NCBI GenBank assembly: GCA_964383845.1
Contig: CAYLIF010000002.1
Span: 52,449 to 116,448, forward strand
Length of the DNA: 64,000 nucleotides
Origin: JAAZGD01 sp964383845
GTDB taxonomy: Bacteria > Bacillota > Clostridia > Peptostreptococcales > Anaerovoracaceae
Direction of reading: 5' to 3'
The notes under the pieces are model-generated. The model saw nothing but the letters and a program-made list of their open reading frames with translations, was not told the origin of the DNA and did no database searches. Shown one piece after another: positions 43,233 to 52,363 of this stretch (positions are counted from its first letter, which is position 1; each line of letters starts with the position of its first letter). The position numbers and the translations under genes are program-made.

Positions 43233-44630
43233 CTAAAAGAGCCCCCAACCAAAGAATGAGTTAAGCTGTCCAAGTAGAATGAATAACATTCCAACTGGAG
43301 CAATATATCTAAAGCATATCATTGCAAAGCTCTTTCCTTTCCAAGGGTCGCCGCTGGCAGTAATTTCGTCTTCCATCCATTTAGGCCCTAATTTCCATCC
43401 TATTATCAAGGACATAGCCAAAGCGCCAAGAGGCATCATTATTCCTTCGGAGAATAGATCGAAGAAATCTAACCAGACAAATCCAAGAGGCATAGGTAAT
43501 CCATTTGAACCCAATCCATCAAGAGCAACAACTATTGAAAGGAGGAAAATAATAACTATTCCTATTAAGGTTGCTTTATGGCGATTAGGTTCATTCCCTT
43601 TAGCAATTTCCTTGTCAATAAATGCTGCAGTTACAACTTCCAGAAGTGATATTGCAGAGGTGATTGCCGCTATAACTACAAAAAGGTAGAAAAGGAATCC
43701 AAAGATAGGACCGATTCCTCCCATAGCAGCAAAAACTGCTTGAAGAGTAACAAAAAGTAATCCTGGCCCACCGCCTGGTTCCATGCCAAAGGCGAACACT
43801 GCTGGCATAACTGCAAGGCCTGCTAGTAAAGCCACCGTTGTGTCTAGCGCAGGGATCAATACTGCATTTTTTTCAATATTTTCTTTTTTCGATACATAAG
43901 ATCCATATGTAACCATAGCTCCCATTCCTAGAGAGAAGGAGAAGAACATTTGTCCACCAGCTCTGCCTAAAACAGTAATCCATCCAGTTCCTGTAAATAC
44001 TTCAAAATTTGGTTTAAACATAAATGCAACACCCTCCATAGCTCCTGGAAGAGTTAGGGATCTGGCAATTACAATTAAAAGAAGTACAAACAGTGCAGGC
44101 ATAGCTACCTTGGAGAATTTTTCTATTCCCCCAGAGACACCGCCTCTAACAATAACATATGTAATTAGGCAGAATATAAAGGTATATATAACTCCCTCAG
44201 CCTGGCTAGTAAGAAAGCCGTTGAAAAAATCTCCACTTTCCGCTCCTCCTACGCCGAATCCGGCCCCAAAAATGTCTCCAAAGTTTGCTACCATATACTT
44301 CATGGCATATCCACCAAGTACCGTGTAGAAAGACATAACCAGAATGGGACAAATAGTGCCCATCCATCCAATCCAAGCATATTTTTTGCTTATATCTCTG
44401 TAGGCCGCAAGCACACCTTTTCCAGTTTTTCTACCTATGGTAAGCTCGCCCAACATAATGACAAAACCCACGAATACAGCTAACAGCAAATAAATCAATA
44501 AAAATGCGAAACCTCCGCTGATTCCCATCTTGTATGGGAAGCCCCAGATGTTACCTAAGCCTACCGCTGAACCAACGGCAGCCATGAGAAATCCGAAATT
44601 ACTTCCCCACTGACCTTTTTTTCCTTCCAT
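43233..44630 (-). CDS. Sodium-dependent transporter, NSS (LeuT-fold) family, paralogue 1
   Basis: 465 aa with 11-12 membrane helices. The unwound helix 1 motif is GSAVGLGNIWGFPYKMG; Gly stands where LeuT-type proteins have the gate Arg (RFP). Sodium-coupled uptake of amino acids is the family role. I chose the ATG at 44630, 8 nt after AGGAGG; the ATG at 44636 is too close to that site. It is very similar to the gene at 57663-59060, has the same length, and has a sister promoter. It is divergent from citrate synthase. Confidence 0.9.
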   Translation of the reverse strand: MEGKKGQWGSNFGFLMAAVGSAVGLGNIWGFPYKMGISGGFAFLLIYLLLAVFVGFVIMLGELTIGRKTGKGVLAAYRDISKKYAWIGWMGTICPILVMSFYTVLGGYAMKYMVANFGDIFGAGFGVGGAESGDFFNGFLTSQAEGVIYTFIFCLITYVIVRGGVSGGIEKFSKVAMPALFVLLLIVIARSLTLPGAMEGVAFMFKPNFEVFTGTGWITVLGRAGGQMFFSFSLGMGAMVTYGSYVSKKENIEKNAVLIPALDTTVALLAGLAVMPAVFAFGMEPGGGPGLLFVTLQAVFAAMGGIGPIFGFLFYLFVVIAAITSAISLLEVVTAAFIDKEIAKGNEPNRHKATLIGIVIIFLLSIVVALDGLGSNGLPMPLGFVWLDFFDLFSEGIMMPLGALAMSLIIGWKLGPKWMEDEITASGDPWKGKSFAMICFRYIAPVGMLFILLGQLNSFFGWGLF

Positions 44631-44697
44631 TTGCATATCCTCCTACGATTGCTAAAATAAATAAGTGTATAATTCCATATTTTATCCCTACCAATCT

Positions 44698-44726
44698 AAG
44701 ATACTTGACAATAATAGGGATGTCAA
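44698..44726 (-). promoter_or_regulatory. Promoter of NSS transporter 1
   Basis: TTGACA (44721-44726), 17-bp spacer, TATCTT (44698-44703) on the minus strand. The -35 and spacer are covered by an inverted repeat CTTGACA-N10-TGTCAAG (44704-44727). Confidence 0.7.
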
Positions 44727-44764
44727 GATGCTTGTGTGATTATCTTTTTGGATTGTATACATAT

Positions 44765-44781
44765 GTACAACAACCTTGTAC
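44765..44781. promoter_or_regulatory. Inverted-repeat operator over the citrate synthase -35 box
   Basis: GTACAA-CAACC-TTGTAC is a perfect 6-bp inverted repeat whose right arm is the -35 hexamer. It is preceded by TTGTATACAT (44753-44762), a decamer that recurs inside the nifJ palindrome. A repressor bound here would block polymerase. The regulator is unknown. Confidence 0.55.
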
Positions 44782-44804
44782 CAACTTTGGATATATGGTA
44801 TAAT
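44776..44804 (+). promoter_or_regulatory. Promoter of citrate synthase
   Basis: TTGTAC (44776-44781), 17-bp spacer, TATAAT (44799-44804) with a TGG extension in front. Expected start is near 44811, giving a leader of about 52 nt. Confidence 0.75.
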
Positions 44805-44863
44805 TCTTCATTGCAGTAAAATCGAAATAGATGGAAAATCAAAGAAGAGATGGAGGTTTACAG

Positions 44864-46300
44864 ATGGTGACATTGAAAAAAAGAATAATTGATACTGCCA
44901 GAAGTATTGCAGAAAACAATCCTAGAGAACCAGGCGAAATGCCTTTAACCAATGGGGAGGCTTTTTTAGAAAAGATGTCTCAAAAGCTAATAGCTACTGA
45001 GAAAATCCCTGAAGAAATATACATAGAAAGGGATGTTAAAAGAGGTCTTAGAAATGCCAACGGAACTGGAGTAGTTGTGGGTCTTACTCAAGTTGGTGAG
45101 GTTATTGGTTACGAAAAAGATTCTGAAGGAAATAAAATACAAGTACCAGGGAGATTATACTACCGTGGGTACAACGTGGAAGATTTAGTTAACAACTGCA
45201 TCAAAGAAGATCGATTTGGATTTGAAGAAACCACATATCTTCTCCTGTTCGGAGAGTTACCTACTAAAAAGCAACTTGATGAGTTTGTTACCATTCTTAG
45301 TAAAAGGAGAGATCTCCCTCTAAATTTCGCTAGGGATATGATTATGACAGCGCCTTCTTCAAGTGTAATGAATAAATTGGCTCGAAGTGTATTGGCAATG
45401 TATTCTTACGATAACAATCCTGATGATATTTCAGTTAAAAATGTTTTACGTCAATCCATCTCTCTTATAGGTCATTTCCCTACATTGATTGCTTATGGAT
45501 ATCAGGCTAAAAGAAACTTTTATAATGGAGAAAGCCTTCATTTACATTATCCAGTACCAGAACTTAGCACTGCAGAGAACTTCTTGAGAATGCTTCGTGC
45601 TAATGGGGAATACACAAAAATTGAAGCTCGGCTACTTGATTTATCTCTTATTCTTCACGCTGAGCATGGCGGTGGTAACAATTCAACATTTACAACCCAT
45701 ATTGTTACATCCACTGCAACCGATACTTATTCAGCTATTTCCGCAGCGGTAGGCTCCCTTAAGGGGCCACGACATGGTGGTGCAAACATATCCGTTATAA
45801 ATATGATTCAAGATTTGAAAGCAAATGTTTCTGATATAACTAAACGTTCCGAAGTTGAAAATTATCTTCGTAAAGTATTGAATAAAGAGGCTAATGATGG
45901 AACTGGATTAATCTATGGTCTGGGCCATGCAATTTATACCTTATCGGATCCTAGAGCTATTATGTTGAAAAAAATGGCTAAGAAACTTGCTGAATCAAAG
46001 GGTATCGAAGATGATTTTGCTCTTTATGAATTCATAGAAAAAATCGGCGGCAAACTATACATGGAAAAGACAGGTAGAGATGTGCCCATGCCAGCTAACG
46101 TTGATTTGTACTCAGGTTTTGTTTACAGTGCCCTAGACATTCCAATGGATATTGCCACTCCACTATTTGCAACAGCTAGAATAACTGGTTGGTGTGCTCA
46201 TAGACTTGAGGAAATTATAGGGGCAGGAAAACTTATGAGACCTGCTTACGACTGCATACAACCTCACTTAGACTATGTTCCAATGGCAAAGAGAAAATAA
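44864..46300 (+). CDS. Citrate synthase (Si-type, citrate/2-methylcitrate synthase family)
   Basis: 478 aa from the ATG at 44864, which has GGAGG at 7 nt; an upstream in-frame ATG at 44831 has no ribosome site. Catalytic positions are visible: His in LILHAEHGGGNNST, His in LKGPRHGGAN, and the GLGHAIYTLSDPRA block. An N-terminal extension of about 90 residues precedes the core. It condenses oxaloacetate with acetyl-CoA. No aconitase or isocitrate dehydrogenase gene is adjacent, so it may serve glutamate synthesis in a split TCA cycle. 2-Methylcitrate synthase activity is possible. Confidence 0.92.
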   Translation: MVTLKKRIIDTARSIAENNPREPGEMPLTNGEAFLEKMSQKLIATEKIPEEIYIERDVKRGLRNANGTGVVVGLTQVGEVIGYEKDSEGNKIQVPGRLYYRGYNVEDLVNNCIKEDRFGFEETTYLLLFGELPTKKQLDEFVTILSKRRDLPLNFARDMIMTAPSSSVMNKLARSVLAMYSYDNNPDDISVKNVLRQSISLIGHFPTLIAYGYQAKRNFYNGESLHLHYPVPELSTAENFLRMLRANGEYTKIEARLLDLSLILHAEHGGGNNSTFTTHIVTSTATDTYSAISAAVGSLKGPRHGGANISVINMIQDLKANVSDITKRSEVENYLRKVLNKEANDGTGLIYGLGHAIYTLSDPRAIMLKKMAKKLAESKGIEDDFALYEFIEKIGGKLYMEKTGRDVPMPANVDLYSGFVYSALDIPMDIATPLFATARITGWCAHRLEEIIGAGKLMRPAYDCIQPHLDYVPMAKRK

Positions 46301-46312
46301 CTCATAAATGCT

Positions 46313-46347
46313 AAAATGCCCCAGTCCATATTGACTGGGGCATTTTT
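46313..46347 (+). terminator. Terminator of citrate synthase
   Basis: AATGCCCCAGTC-CATATT-GACTGGGGCATT, a 12-bp perfect stem, followed by TTT. It ends the plus-strand gene 13 nt after its stop; a short A-run on the other side may let it work in both directions. Confidence 0.9.
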
Positions 46348-46376
46348 GTTAAAGTCATTTTCCTGATTTTCTGGCT

Positions 46377-46601
46377 TTAGCTATGAGCCATTACAAAGTC
46401 TGCAAATCCTTTGTAGCTAAAGTCTGTAACTTCATCTGCGTCTTTTTCTGAAATGCTGTTAAAGAAACAGACGGGGATTTCTCGATCTTCCACACTGCTC
46501 TCTACACATTTGTTGCAACCTTCATCATGGTTGCGAGGATTGTTTTCACAATCGTAGTCTTTACATGTACAAAATTTACTGGATGTTTTAATAGCTGCCA
46601 T
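46377..46601 (-). CDS. Small cysteine-rich protein, DUF6485-like
   Basis: 74 aa with six Cys in a compact N-terminal region: FCTCKDYDC, GCNKC and PVCFF. The spacing suggests zinc or a small iron-sulfur cluster. It resembles the DUF6485 family as I recall it (CxC then CxxC then ELPxCYF), but I cannot confirm that by search. GAGGAGG lies 9 nt before the ATG. It stands just after the amidohydrolase gene in reverse order of position, in the same orientation, and could be transcribed separately. Function unknown. Confidence 0.6.
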   Translation of the reverse strand: MAAIKTSSKFCTCKDYDCENNPRNHDEGCNKCVESSVEDREIPVCFFNSISEKDADEVTDFSYKGFADFVMAHS

Positions 46602-46636
46602 TTAAATCTACCTCCTCATATATAGTTTCACAATAA

Positions 46637-48256
46637 TTAATCTCTTTCAAATATTATTCTACCATTCATAACTGTTAGGTCTACATTAGCATCCATTATT
46701 TCAATGGGGTCAACTTCAAATAAATTCCGGTCAATGACTACAACATCTGCAAACTTGCCTGCTTCAAGAGTACCAAGTTCATTTTCTCTTCTAACTCCAT
46801 AGGCAGATCCGTAGGTGTAGCTTCTTAACATCTCATACATGGTGAGTTTTTGGGTGGGATTCCAACCGCCTTCTGGTTTACCATCGTTGTGAAGTCTAGT
46901 TACTCCCCGGTAAATCTCAAGAAAAGGATTGTTGTCCACAACAGGACAATCACTTCCAATTGCCAAGTAGCCCACTGTATCGTATAGATCTTTTAATGGC
47001 CAAGTTTTTCCTGCTCTTTCAGCACCTAGTACTATTGGATATGGGTTTTCATCAAAGTTTTGAGTTAGTGCAATATGCTCGGGTTGAACTGAGGGGACAA
47101 TTTCTAGTTCTTTAAATCTAGGCAAGTCATCATAATTAAGCATCTCGATATGTTCTATCGCATGTCTACATTGATTTTTACCATGAAGTTTTATTGCGTC
47201 TTCATAATAATCTAAAGCCATTCTTGCAGACTTATCACCGCAAGAATGCAGTTTAATTGATAACCCTCTACGATGAGCTTCTGGTATAGCTTTTTTTATT
47301 GCATCTGTATCAGTAAGAGATATCCCCATATTACCAGGATCATCCGCATACTCTTCAAGGACCAAAGCAGTATGCGTTGTACATACACCATCTAGAAACT
47401 GTTTGACCATATCAATTTTTAATTTATCGGAAGTGTATTTTTCTTTCCACTCTTCAACTTCGTCTAAGTTTCCGATTAAGTCGGGAGCCGCGTGGATACG
47501 CACAGTTAAGTCTCCCTTTTTGTCGATTTCACTGTAGGTTTTGAGATTTCCCATATTTCCATGGAAATATGGCATTACATCATTAACAGAAGTGATACCG
47601 TATTCCCCCGCCCCCTTAAGAAAGGCCTTTATTATCTCCATTTCCTCTTCTTCAGTGAAGACAAATGCATGTTTACCCACAAGACCTGTCGCGGATTCAT
47701 ATAGGAAACCTGTTGCATCACCCTTTTCGTCACGTTTTATCTCCCCTCCGAAGGGATCTGGAGTATCTCGAGTAATCCCTGCTATTTCCAACGCTTTGCT
47801 GTTAACCCATGCCCCATGAGCCTCAGCATTAATAAGGCATACTGGTCTATCCGGAAAATATTTATCCAAGGAGGCTGTTGTTGGTAAAGTTTTATTATCC
47901 CAAAAAACATGGTACCAAGAAAAGCCAATAATCCATCCTTCTTTATTATCATCAGCATCAGCTGCCGCTTTTACCATCAGCGCCGCTTCTTCTTCTGATC
48001 TTGCATTAAGGAGGTTGACATAGGATTTAAACATTCCCGCCATTAACAAATGTGCATGGCTATCATGAAATCCAGCCATTACTAGTTTGTCTTTGTAGTT
48101 TTTTTCTACTGTGTTTTTATCTTTAAGTAGGTCGGGAGCTTTCCCCCGACCCACTTCTATTATTTTTTCATCTCTAATAGCTACGTACCCTTCATAAGGA
48201 ATTTCTTCTACACTATCAAAGATTAAGTTACTGCTAATTATTAGGTCTGCGCTCAT
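46637..48256 (-). CDS. YtcJ-like metal-dependent amidohydrolase
   Basis: 539 aa from the ATG at 48256 (AAAGGAGC 6 nt upstream; the in-frame start at 48292 would overlap the nitrilase gene). Metal-binding HxH is in GFHDSHAHL, with later His in KLHSCGDKS and HAIEHIEML and an Asp in AIGSDCPVVDNN. Members of this amidohydrolase group hydrolyse N-acyl or cyclic amide compounds; most have no known substrate. It follows a nitrilase-family gene and an NhaC antiporter in a unit headed by a sigma-54 promoter, so a nitrogenous nutrient is a reasonable guess. Confidence 0.85.
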   Translation of the reverse strand: MSADLIISSNLIFDSVEEIPYEGYVAIRDEKIIEVGRGKAPDLLKDKNTVEKNYKDKLVMAGFHDSHAHLLMAGMFKSYVNLLNARSEEEAALMVKAAADADDNKEGWIIGFSWYHVFWDNKTLPTTASLDKYFPDRPVCLINAEAHGAWVNSKALEIAGITRDTPDPFGGEIKRDEKGDATGFLYESATGLVGKHAFVFTEEEEMEIIKAFLKGAGEYGITSVNDVMPYFHGNMGNLKTYSEIDKKGDLTVRIHAAPDLIGNLDEVEEWKEKYTSDKLKIDMVKQFLDGVCTTHTALVLEEYADDPGNMGISLTDTDAIKKAIPEAHRRGLSIKLHSCGDKSARMALDYYEDAIKLHGKNQCRHAIEHIEMLNYDDLPRFKELEIVPSVQPEHIALTQNFDENPYPIVLGAERAGKTWPLKDLYDTVGYLAIGSDCPVVDNNPFLEIYRGVTRLHNDGKPEGGWNPTQKLTMYEMLRSYTYGSAYGVRRENELGTLEAGKFADVVVIDRNLFEVDPIEIMDANVDLTVMNGRIIFERD

Positions 48257-48284
48257 TTTTTTGCTCCTTTCACATATCGGAATG

Positions 48285-49166
48285 TTATTCACTGATATGC
48301 ATCTTTAGTATCTCTTGGTAGGAATCAGGCCTTCGGTCTCTGTGGAACTGAAGAATATCACGAGCTCTTTTTATTTCATCAAGATCAATCTCTGCTACAA
48401 TAAGGTCTTCTTCTTTTCTCTTTCCCTCGGAAACAATGTTTCCCCAAGGATCTGAAACAAAACCCCTACCGTAAAATTCCATGTGCCCGCTTCCGTCTAC
48501 AGCATCCTCTCTTCCAACCCGATTGCATGCGCAAACATAGAAGTTATTGTGAATTCCATGTCCTCTGATGGCATCCACCCAGGTTTGAGAAGTATCTAAA
48601 TCAGGATTGTCTGGTTCCGAGCCAATAGCCGAAGGATAAAATATAAAATCAGCACCTTTCAAAGCCAGTATCCTTGTAGGCTCTGGGAACCATTGATCCC
48701 AGCATATTAAGACCCCAAAGGTTCCATATTTAGACTTAAATACAAGATATGGACTATCTCCCTGTGTGAAGTAATATTTCTCAATATACTGAGGGCCTTC
48801 TGGTATATGGTGTTTTCTATAATTCCCCAAAAGTTCTCCATCTGCATCAAAGACAGCTGCGGAATTGAAATAAACTCCATCCATGGCATATTCATAATAT
48901 GAACTTATTATTACAACATCTAGCTCTTTTGCCAACTTTTGAATAAGCTGGTTGGTCTTGCCATCTAAAGGCTCCGCCCAATCATATTTTGTATAATCTA
49001 TTGTTTGAGGGAAATATTGACCATTAAACAATTCTTGGGTACAAATGATTTTGGCCCCTTTAGCAGCCAAAGCCTTTATCTGCTCCACTGCCTTTTCCAT
49101 GTTTTTTTCTCTATCCACGCCACAGGCATACTGTGTCATACCGATTTTAACTTTTCCTTTATTCAT
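48285..49166 (-). CDS. Carbon-nitrogen hydrolase (nitrilase superfamily)
   Basis: 293 aa. The catalytic triad is present: Glu in CTQELFNGQ, Lys in YRKHHIPEG and Cys in LICWDQWFPEP. The overall layout, including HMEFYGRGFVSDPWGN, is closest to N-carbamoylputrescine amidase and beta-ureidopropionase, which release ammonia and CO2 from N-carbamoyl compounds. No other polyamine gene is nearby, so the exact substrate is open. GAGGAG precedes the ATG. It is 20 nt after the NhaC gene and 28 nt before the amidohydrolase start. Confidence 0.87.
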   Translation of the reverse strand: MNKGKVKIGMTQYACGVDREKNMEKAVEQIKALAAKGAKIICTQELFNGQYFPQTIDYTKYDWAEPLDGKTNQLIQKLAKELDVVIISSYYEYAMDGVYFNSAAVFDADGELLGNYRKHHIPEGPQYIEKYYFTQGDSPYLVFKSKYGTFGVLICWDQWFPEPTRILALKGADFIFYPSAIGSEPDNPDLDTSQTWVDAIRGHGIHNNFYVCACNRVGREDAVDGSGHMEFYGRGFVSDPWGNIVSEGKRKEEDLIVAEIDLDEIKRARDILQFHRDRRPDSYQEILKMHISE

Positions 49167-49186
49167 ATCTTTCTCCTCTTACTAAT

Positions 49187-50554
49187 TTATAGCCCTATAA
49201 AACCAAGAACAAGATATGCAATTATCCCAAGTACAAATGGAACACCTATTAAAGGTATTGCCGTTCTTGCATAATCCATATTCTTTATACCTACTGCTGC
49301 ACATGTTACGGTAACCGCATCACTGTAGAAACATGCATGGCTACCAAAGGATGTAGCTGCAGCAACTGTTCCAATCGCCACAAAAGGATTAACACCTAAA
49401 GCAATGGCTAAAGGAAGAATAATTGGGAATGAAATGGCTGCCACACCCCAGAAGCTTCCTGTAGCAAAAGCCAACATAGCAATTACCAAGAATGTAACTA
49501 CAGGGAATAATGTTGGGCTTAGTATAGGTGCCACACTGTCTATTACAAAAGGTGTAAGTCCTAGAGCATCATTAACGTCCTGTAGAATAAAGGCTGCAAG
49601 TACAAGCATTGTTACGTAAAGCATATCCTTAAATCCATTAACAAGAGAGTCCCAAAGTCCACCTAAAGTCAACAATTTTTGTGGGAACAAAATTATGAAG
49701 CTTGATACAACAGATAATATTACCGCAAGGACAATATCACCTGTATAAATAGCTACTATAACAAGAACTACCATTGGTATAATAAAGTTCCAAGCGCTTG
49801 AAGGTTTTGTGGTCTTAGTAGATTCTATTTGTGAATCTTCATAATGATAGTTAGGGAAAACTTTTCCCGTAGAAAGAGCTCTTTCTTCAGATTTTTTCAT
49901 GGGTCCAAATAAGGGAATAATTCCTAAAGCAAATAGAGGAACTACTAAAACGGCAATCCATGCGTAAAGCATGTAGGGTATGGAATGAACATATGCCGAG
50001 AAACCTGACATTTCAAGAATACCCACTTCATTTATTTGAGCAGCATATAAAACCCCCCATGAAGAGAAGGGAACTAGAATACATACTGAAGCTCCAGTTG
50101 AATTAACTATAAAAGCTAAATATTCTCTGGAAACCTTCCACTTATCTGTAAGTGTTTGCATTGCAACTCCAACTCCAAGGGCATTTAAGTAGTCTTCAAC
50201 GAAAATAACAATTCCTAAAATCCAAGTAAAAATTAAAGTCTTTTTTCTTGAGTTAGCAACTTTTGCTCCAATGTCTGCAAAGCCAAGAGCCGCACCTGAT
50301 TCTTCTAACAATCTTATCATGGTTCCAAACATACCAAACATTAGTATGTAATATGCTGAATCTCCTATTTCTGTTAGGGTTAGATCAAACCAAGTTGACC
50401 ACCATCCAGATCCAGATATAATAATCGCACCGACAAAGGTGCCTAAAATTAGGGACTCCATAGCTCTCTTACTTATAACTGCAGTAACAATAACTACTGC
50501 AACTGGTATTAAACTTATAATTCCATAGGTTTCTATTGCACTTAACGCTTCCAT
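49187..50554 (-). CDS. NhaC-family Na+/H+ antiporter-like transporter
   Basis: 455 aa with about 11-12 helices. Typical NhaC-family elements are the LFIVEDYLNALGVG-like segment (VIFVEDYLNALGVGVAM), NSTGASVCILVPFSSWG and the C-terminal ATSFGSHACFYSDAVT. Family members exchange sodium for protons, or carry an organic substrate with sodium. Placed first in a catabolic unit under a sigma-54 promoter, it may be the uptake system for the compound degraded by the next two genes. GGAGG lies 6 nt before the ATG. Confidence 0.85.
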   Translation of the reverse strand: MEALSAIETYGIISLIPVAVVIVTAVISKRAMESLILGTFVGAIIISGSGWWSTWFDLTLTEIGDSAYYILMFGMFGTMIRLLEESGAALGFADIGAKVANSRKKTLIFTWILGIVIFVEDYLNALGVGVAMQTLTDKWKVSREYLAFIVNSTGASVCILVPFSSWGVLYAAQINEVGILEMSGFSAYVHSIPYMLYAWIAVLVVPLFALGIIPLFGPMKKSEERALSTGKVFPNYHYEDSQIESTKTTKPSSAWNFIIPMVVLVIVAIYTGDIVLAVILSVVSSFIILFPQKLLTLGGLWDSLVNGFKDMLYVTMLVLAAFILQDVNDALGLTPFVIDSVAPILSPTLFPVVTFLVIAMLAFATGSFWGVAAISFPIILPLAIALGVNPFVAIGTVAAATSFGSHACFYSDAVTVTCAAVGIKNMDYARTAIPLIGVPFVLGIIAYLVLGFIGL

Positions 50555-50653
50555 ACTCTTCCTCCACTAATACTTATCAAAAAATAATTAATACTACTCC
50601 CCTCCTTCATAAACGATAATATAAGTTAAATTCTCTAGCATACCAGTTTATAA

Positions 50654-50669
50654 CGCAAGTGTTATGCCA
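50654..50669 (-). promoter_or_regulatory. Sigma-54 promoter of the NhaC-nitrilase-amidohydrolase unit
   Basis: The minus strand reads TGGCATAACACTTGCG. GG and GC are exactly 10 nt apart (-24/-12), and it fits TGGCAY-R-N4-TTGC. Expected start is near 50643, about 90 nt before the NhaC ATG. The adjacent upstream gene encodes a sigma-54 activator, which strongly supports it. Confidence 0.85.
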
Positions 50670-50671
50670 AC

Positions 50672-50699
50672 AAAAAAGCATTGGAATACCAACGCTTTT
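50672..50699 (-). terminator. Terminator of the sigma-54 activator gene
   Basis: The minus strand reads AAAAGCGTTGG-TATT-CCAATGCTTTTTTG: an 11-bp stem with one G-U pair, then a T-run. It ends 2 bp before the -24 element of the next unit and so insulates the two. Confidence 0.8.
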
Positions 50700-50727
50700 A
50701 ATTAGAACTACTATAATAGTGTAACTT

Positions 50728-50820
50728 TATACTTACATTTAGAAAGCATTCTAAATATTCTATACTTTCCAACCTTTAATGGTGTAACCCTAGGCATACA
50801 TTGTTATTGTATACTTACAT
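50728..50820. repeat. Direct repeat TATACTTACAT
   Basis: Identical 11-mers at 50728-50738 and 50810-50820, with a partial copy (TATACTT) at 50761. They lie between the activator stop and its target promoter and might be additional activator or co-regulator sites. Nothing else was recognised in this 309-bp gap besides the terminator, palindrome and sigma-54 promoter. Confidence 0.35.
50737..50756. promoter_or_regulatory. Candidate upstream activator site (palindrome)
   Basis: ATTTAGAA-AGCA-TTCTAAAT is a perfect inverted repeat with 8-bp arms. Its centre is about 104 nt upstream of the predicted start of the sigma-54 promoter, the usual distance for an enhancer-binding protein of the NtrC class. 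The adjacent activator has a Fis-type helix-turn-helix that could bind it. Confidence 0.6.
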
Positions 50821-50863
50821 ATAAGGATTCCCCACCTCGCCTTTACAATAAGATGTACGCACT

Positions 50864-52297
50864 TTACTCGAAATTTTGCTGTTTTATCCCCAGTCTTTTC
50901 ATTTTTTGATATAATAAGGGCCGAGCTATCCCCAAATACTCCGCAGATTTCGTTTTATTGCCTTTTTGTATTTTCAAAACCTCTTCTATCACTTGTCTTT
51001 CTGCATCAGCTTTGGCCTGTTCTATAATATTCCTACCATCTTTCATAAGATCTATATCATATTTTTTATCATAATGAAATCCAAAATGTTCAAGTTTCAG
51101 GGTGTTCCCATCAACATAGTTCATGGCTTTTTCTACAATATTGAACAGTTCTCTTACATTTCCAGGCCAATCATGGTTTGCAACCATATCGTATATTTCG
51201 GGGGCTACTTTTGATACAGATTTCCCCATTTCTTGGTTAAGAGAATTAACTTTTTCTTGTATCAGCTCAGGTAAATCTTCAAGTCTTTCTCTTAACGGTG
51301 GAACGACAATAGGTAGCACATTCAATCTATAAAATAAATCTTCTCTGAATTTCGTTTGCTCCACTAAAGCGGATAGATCTTCATTTGTTGCAGCGATTAT
51401 TCTGGCGTTTATCTTGACACTTTCTTCGCCTCCAACTTTATCTATCTCATGTTCTTGCAAGGCCCTTAATATCTTTGATTGTAGGGATAATGGCATTTGA
51501 TTTATTTCGTCTATAAATAAAGTTCCATCATTTGCCAACTCGAACTTACCTTTCTTACCGCCTTTTTTTGCACCAGTAAAAGAGCCTTCTTCGTATCCAA
51601 AAAATTCAGATTCTGCCAAAGATTCGGGAATTCCTGCCGCATTGATTTTAATAAAACTCCCAAATGCTCTATTACTTAGATTATGTATAGCATGGGCAAC
51701 CAATTCTTTCCCAGTTCCAGTCTCACCAGTTATTATTACTGTAGAGTTTGATGCAGCAGCAAGCTTTATTTGATTCTTTAAATCGCTAATTTTCTTGGAA
51801 GATCCAATAATACTATCAATATTATACTTTGTTCTCCTTAGCTTTCTGAATTGCTCCTTGTAATATTTCATTTCGTCTCGCATAGAAATAGCATATTTGT
51901 CAAACAATTGATCTAGAGATTCAATTTCTTGAATTATATCGTATTCTATTACACCAACAACTTCTCCATTTTTCTTGATCTTTGCTTGAGTACTAACACT
52001 CATTCTTCCATCATAAAAATAAAAATCTGTATTTATAGACCGATCTCCCTCTAGCATGTCCTTCATCTTTGATGGTGGGAAAACTTCGAGAATATCCTTT
52101 CCTAAAGATTTTTCTATATCCACTTCAATGTAATTTGCGCACTGCTTATTCATATAGATAACTTTGCCTTCATTGTCTATTGCAAGCAAGCCAAGAATAT
52201 GTTCTAGAAAAAGTTCGTGATCATTTCCTATTTCTAAATCATGTTTCTTGTCTTTAAGTAGTTCTACATTATCTATTTTGTTTTTATCCTTGTTCAT
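50864..52297 (-). CDS. Sigma-54-dependent activator, PAS-AAA+-Fis
   Basis: 477 aa. An N-terminal PAS-like sensor (about 30-130, LLAIDNEGKVIYMN) leads to a sigma-54 interaction AAA+ domain (about 165-395). That domain has Walker A GETGTGKE, the sigma-54 contact loop GSFTGA (family GAFTGA) and Walker B GTLFIDEI. A C-terminal Fis-type helix-turn-helix (about 435-472, GNKTKSAEYLGIARPLLYQK) binds DNA. There is no receiver domain, so it likely senses a ligand. It is upstream of, and in line with, the unit carrying the sigma-54 promoter, which it probably controls. Confidence 0.93.
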   Translation of the reverse strand: MNKDKNKIDNVELLKDKKHDLEIGNDHELFLEHILGLLAIDNEGKVIYMNKQCANYIEVDIEKSLGKDILEVFPPSKMKDMLEGDRSINTDFYFYDGRMSVSTQAKIKKNGEVVGVIEYDIIQEIESLDQLFDKYAISMRDEMKYYKEQFRKLRRTKYNIDSIIGSSKKISDLKNQIKLAAASNSTVIITGETGTGKELVAHAIHNLSNRAFGSFIKINAAGIPESLAESEFFGYEEGSFTGAKKGGKKGKFELANDGTLFIDEINQMPLSLQSKILRALQEHEIDKVGGEESVKINARIIAATNEDLSALVEQTKFREDLFYRLNVLPIVVPPLRERLEDLPELIQEKVNSLNQEMGKSVSKVAPEIYDMVANHDWPGNVRELFNIVEKAMNYVDGNTLKLEHFGFHYDKKYDIDLMKDGRNIIEQAKADAERQVIEEVLKIQKGNKTKSAEYLGIARPLLYQKMKRLGIKQQNFE

Positions 52298-52363
52298 AAT
52301 TACCTAATCGCCTTCTTATTAATTTATATATTATGAGTGTTCCTAGTAAAGCTACTTACTAGA

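Noticed and set aside
44704..44727. CTTGACA-N10-TGTCAAG as an independent operator
   Set aside because: It consists mostly of the NSS1 -35 box and spacer; the sister promoter lacks the second arm, so it may be chance. I noted it only in the promoter entry.
44831..44863. Upstream ATG as the citrate synthase start
   Set aside because: It has no Shine-Dalgarno, whereas the ATG at 44864 follows GGAGG by 7 nt.
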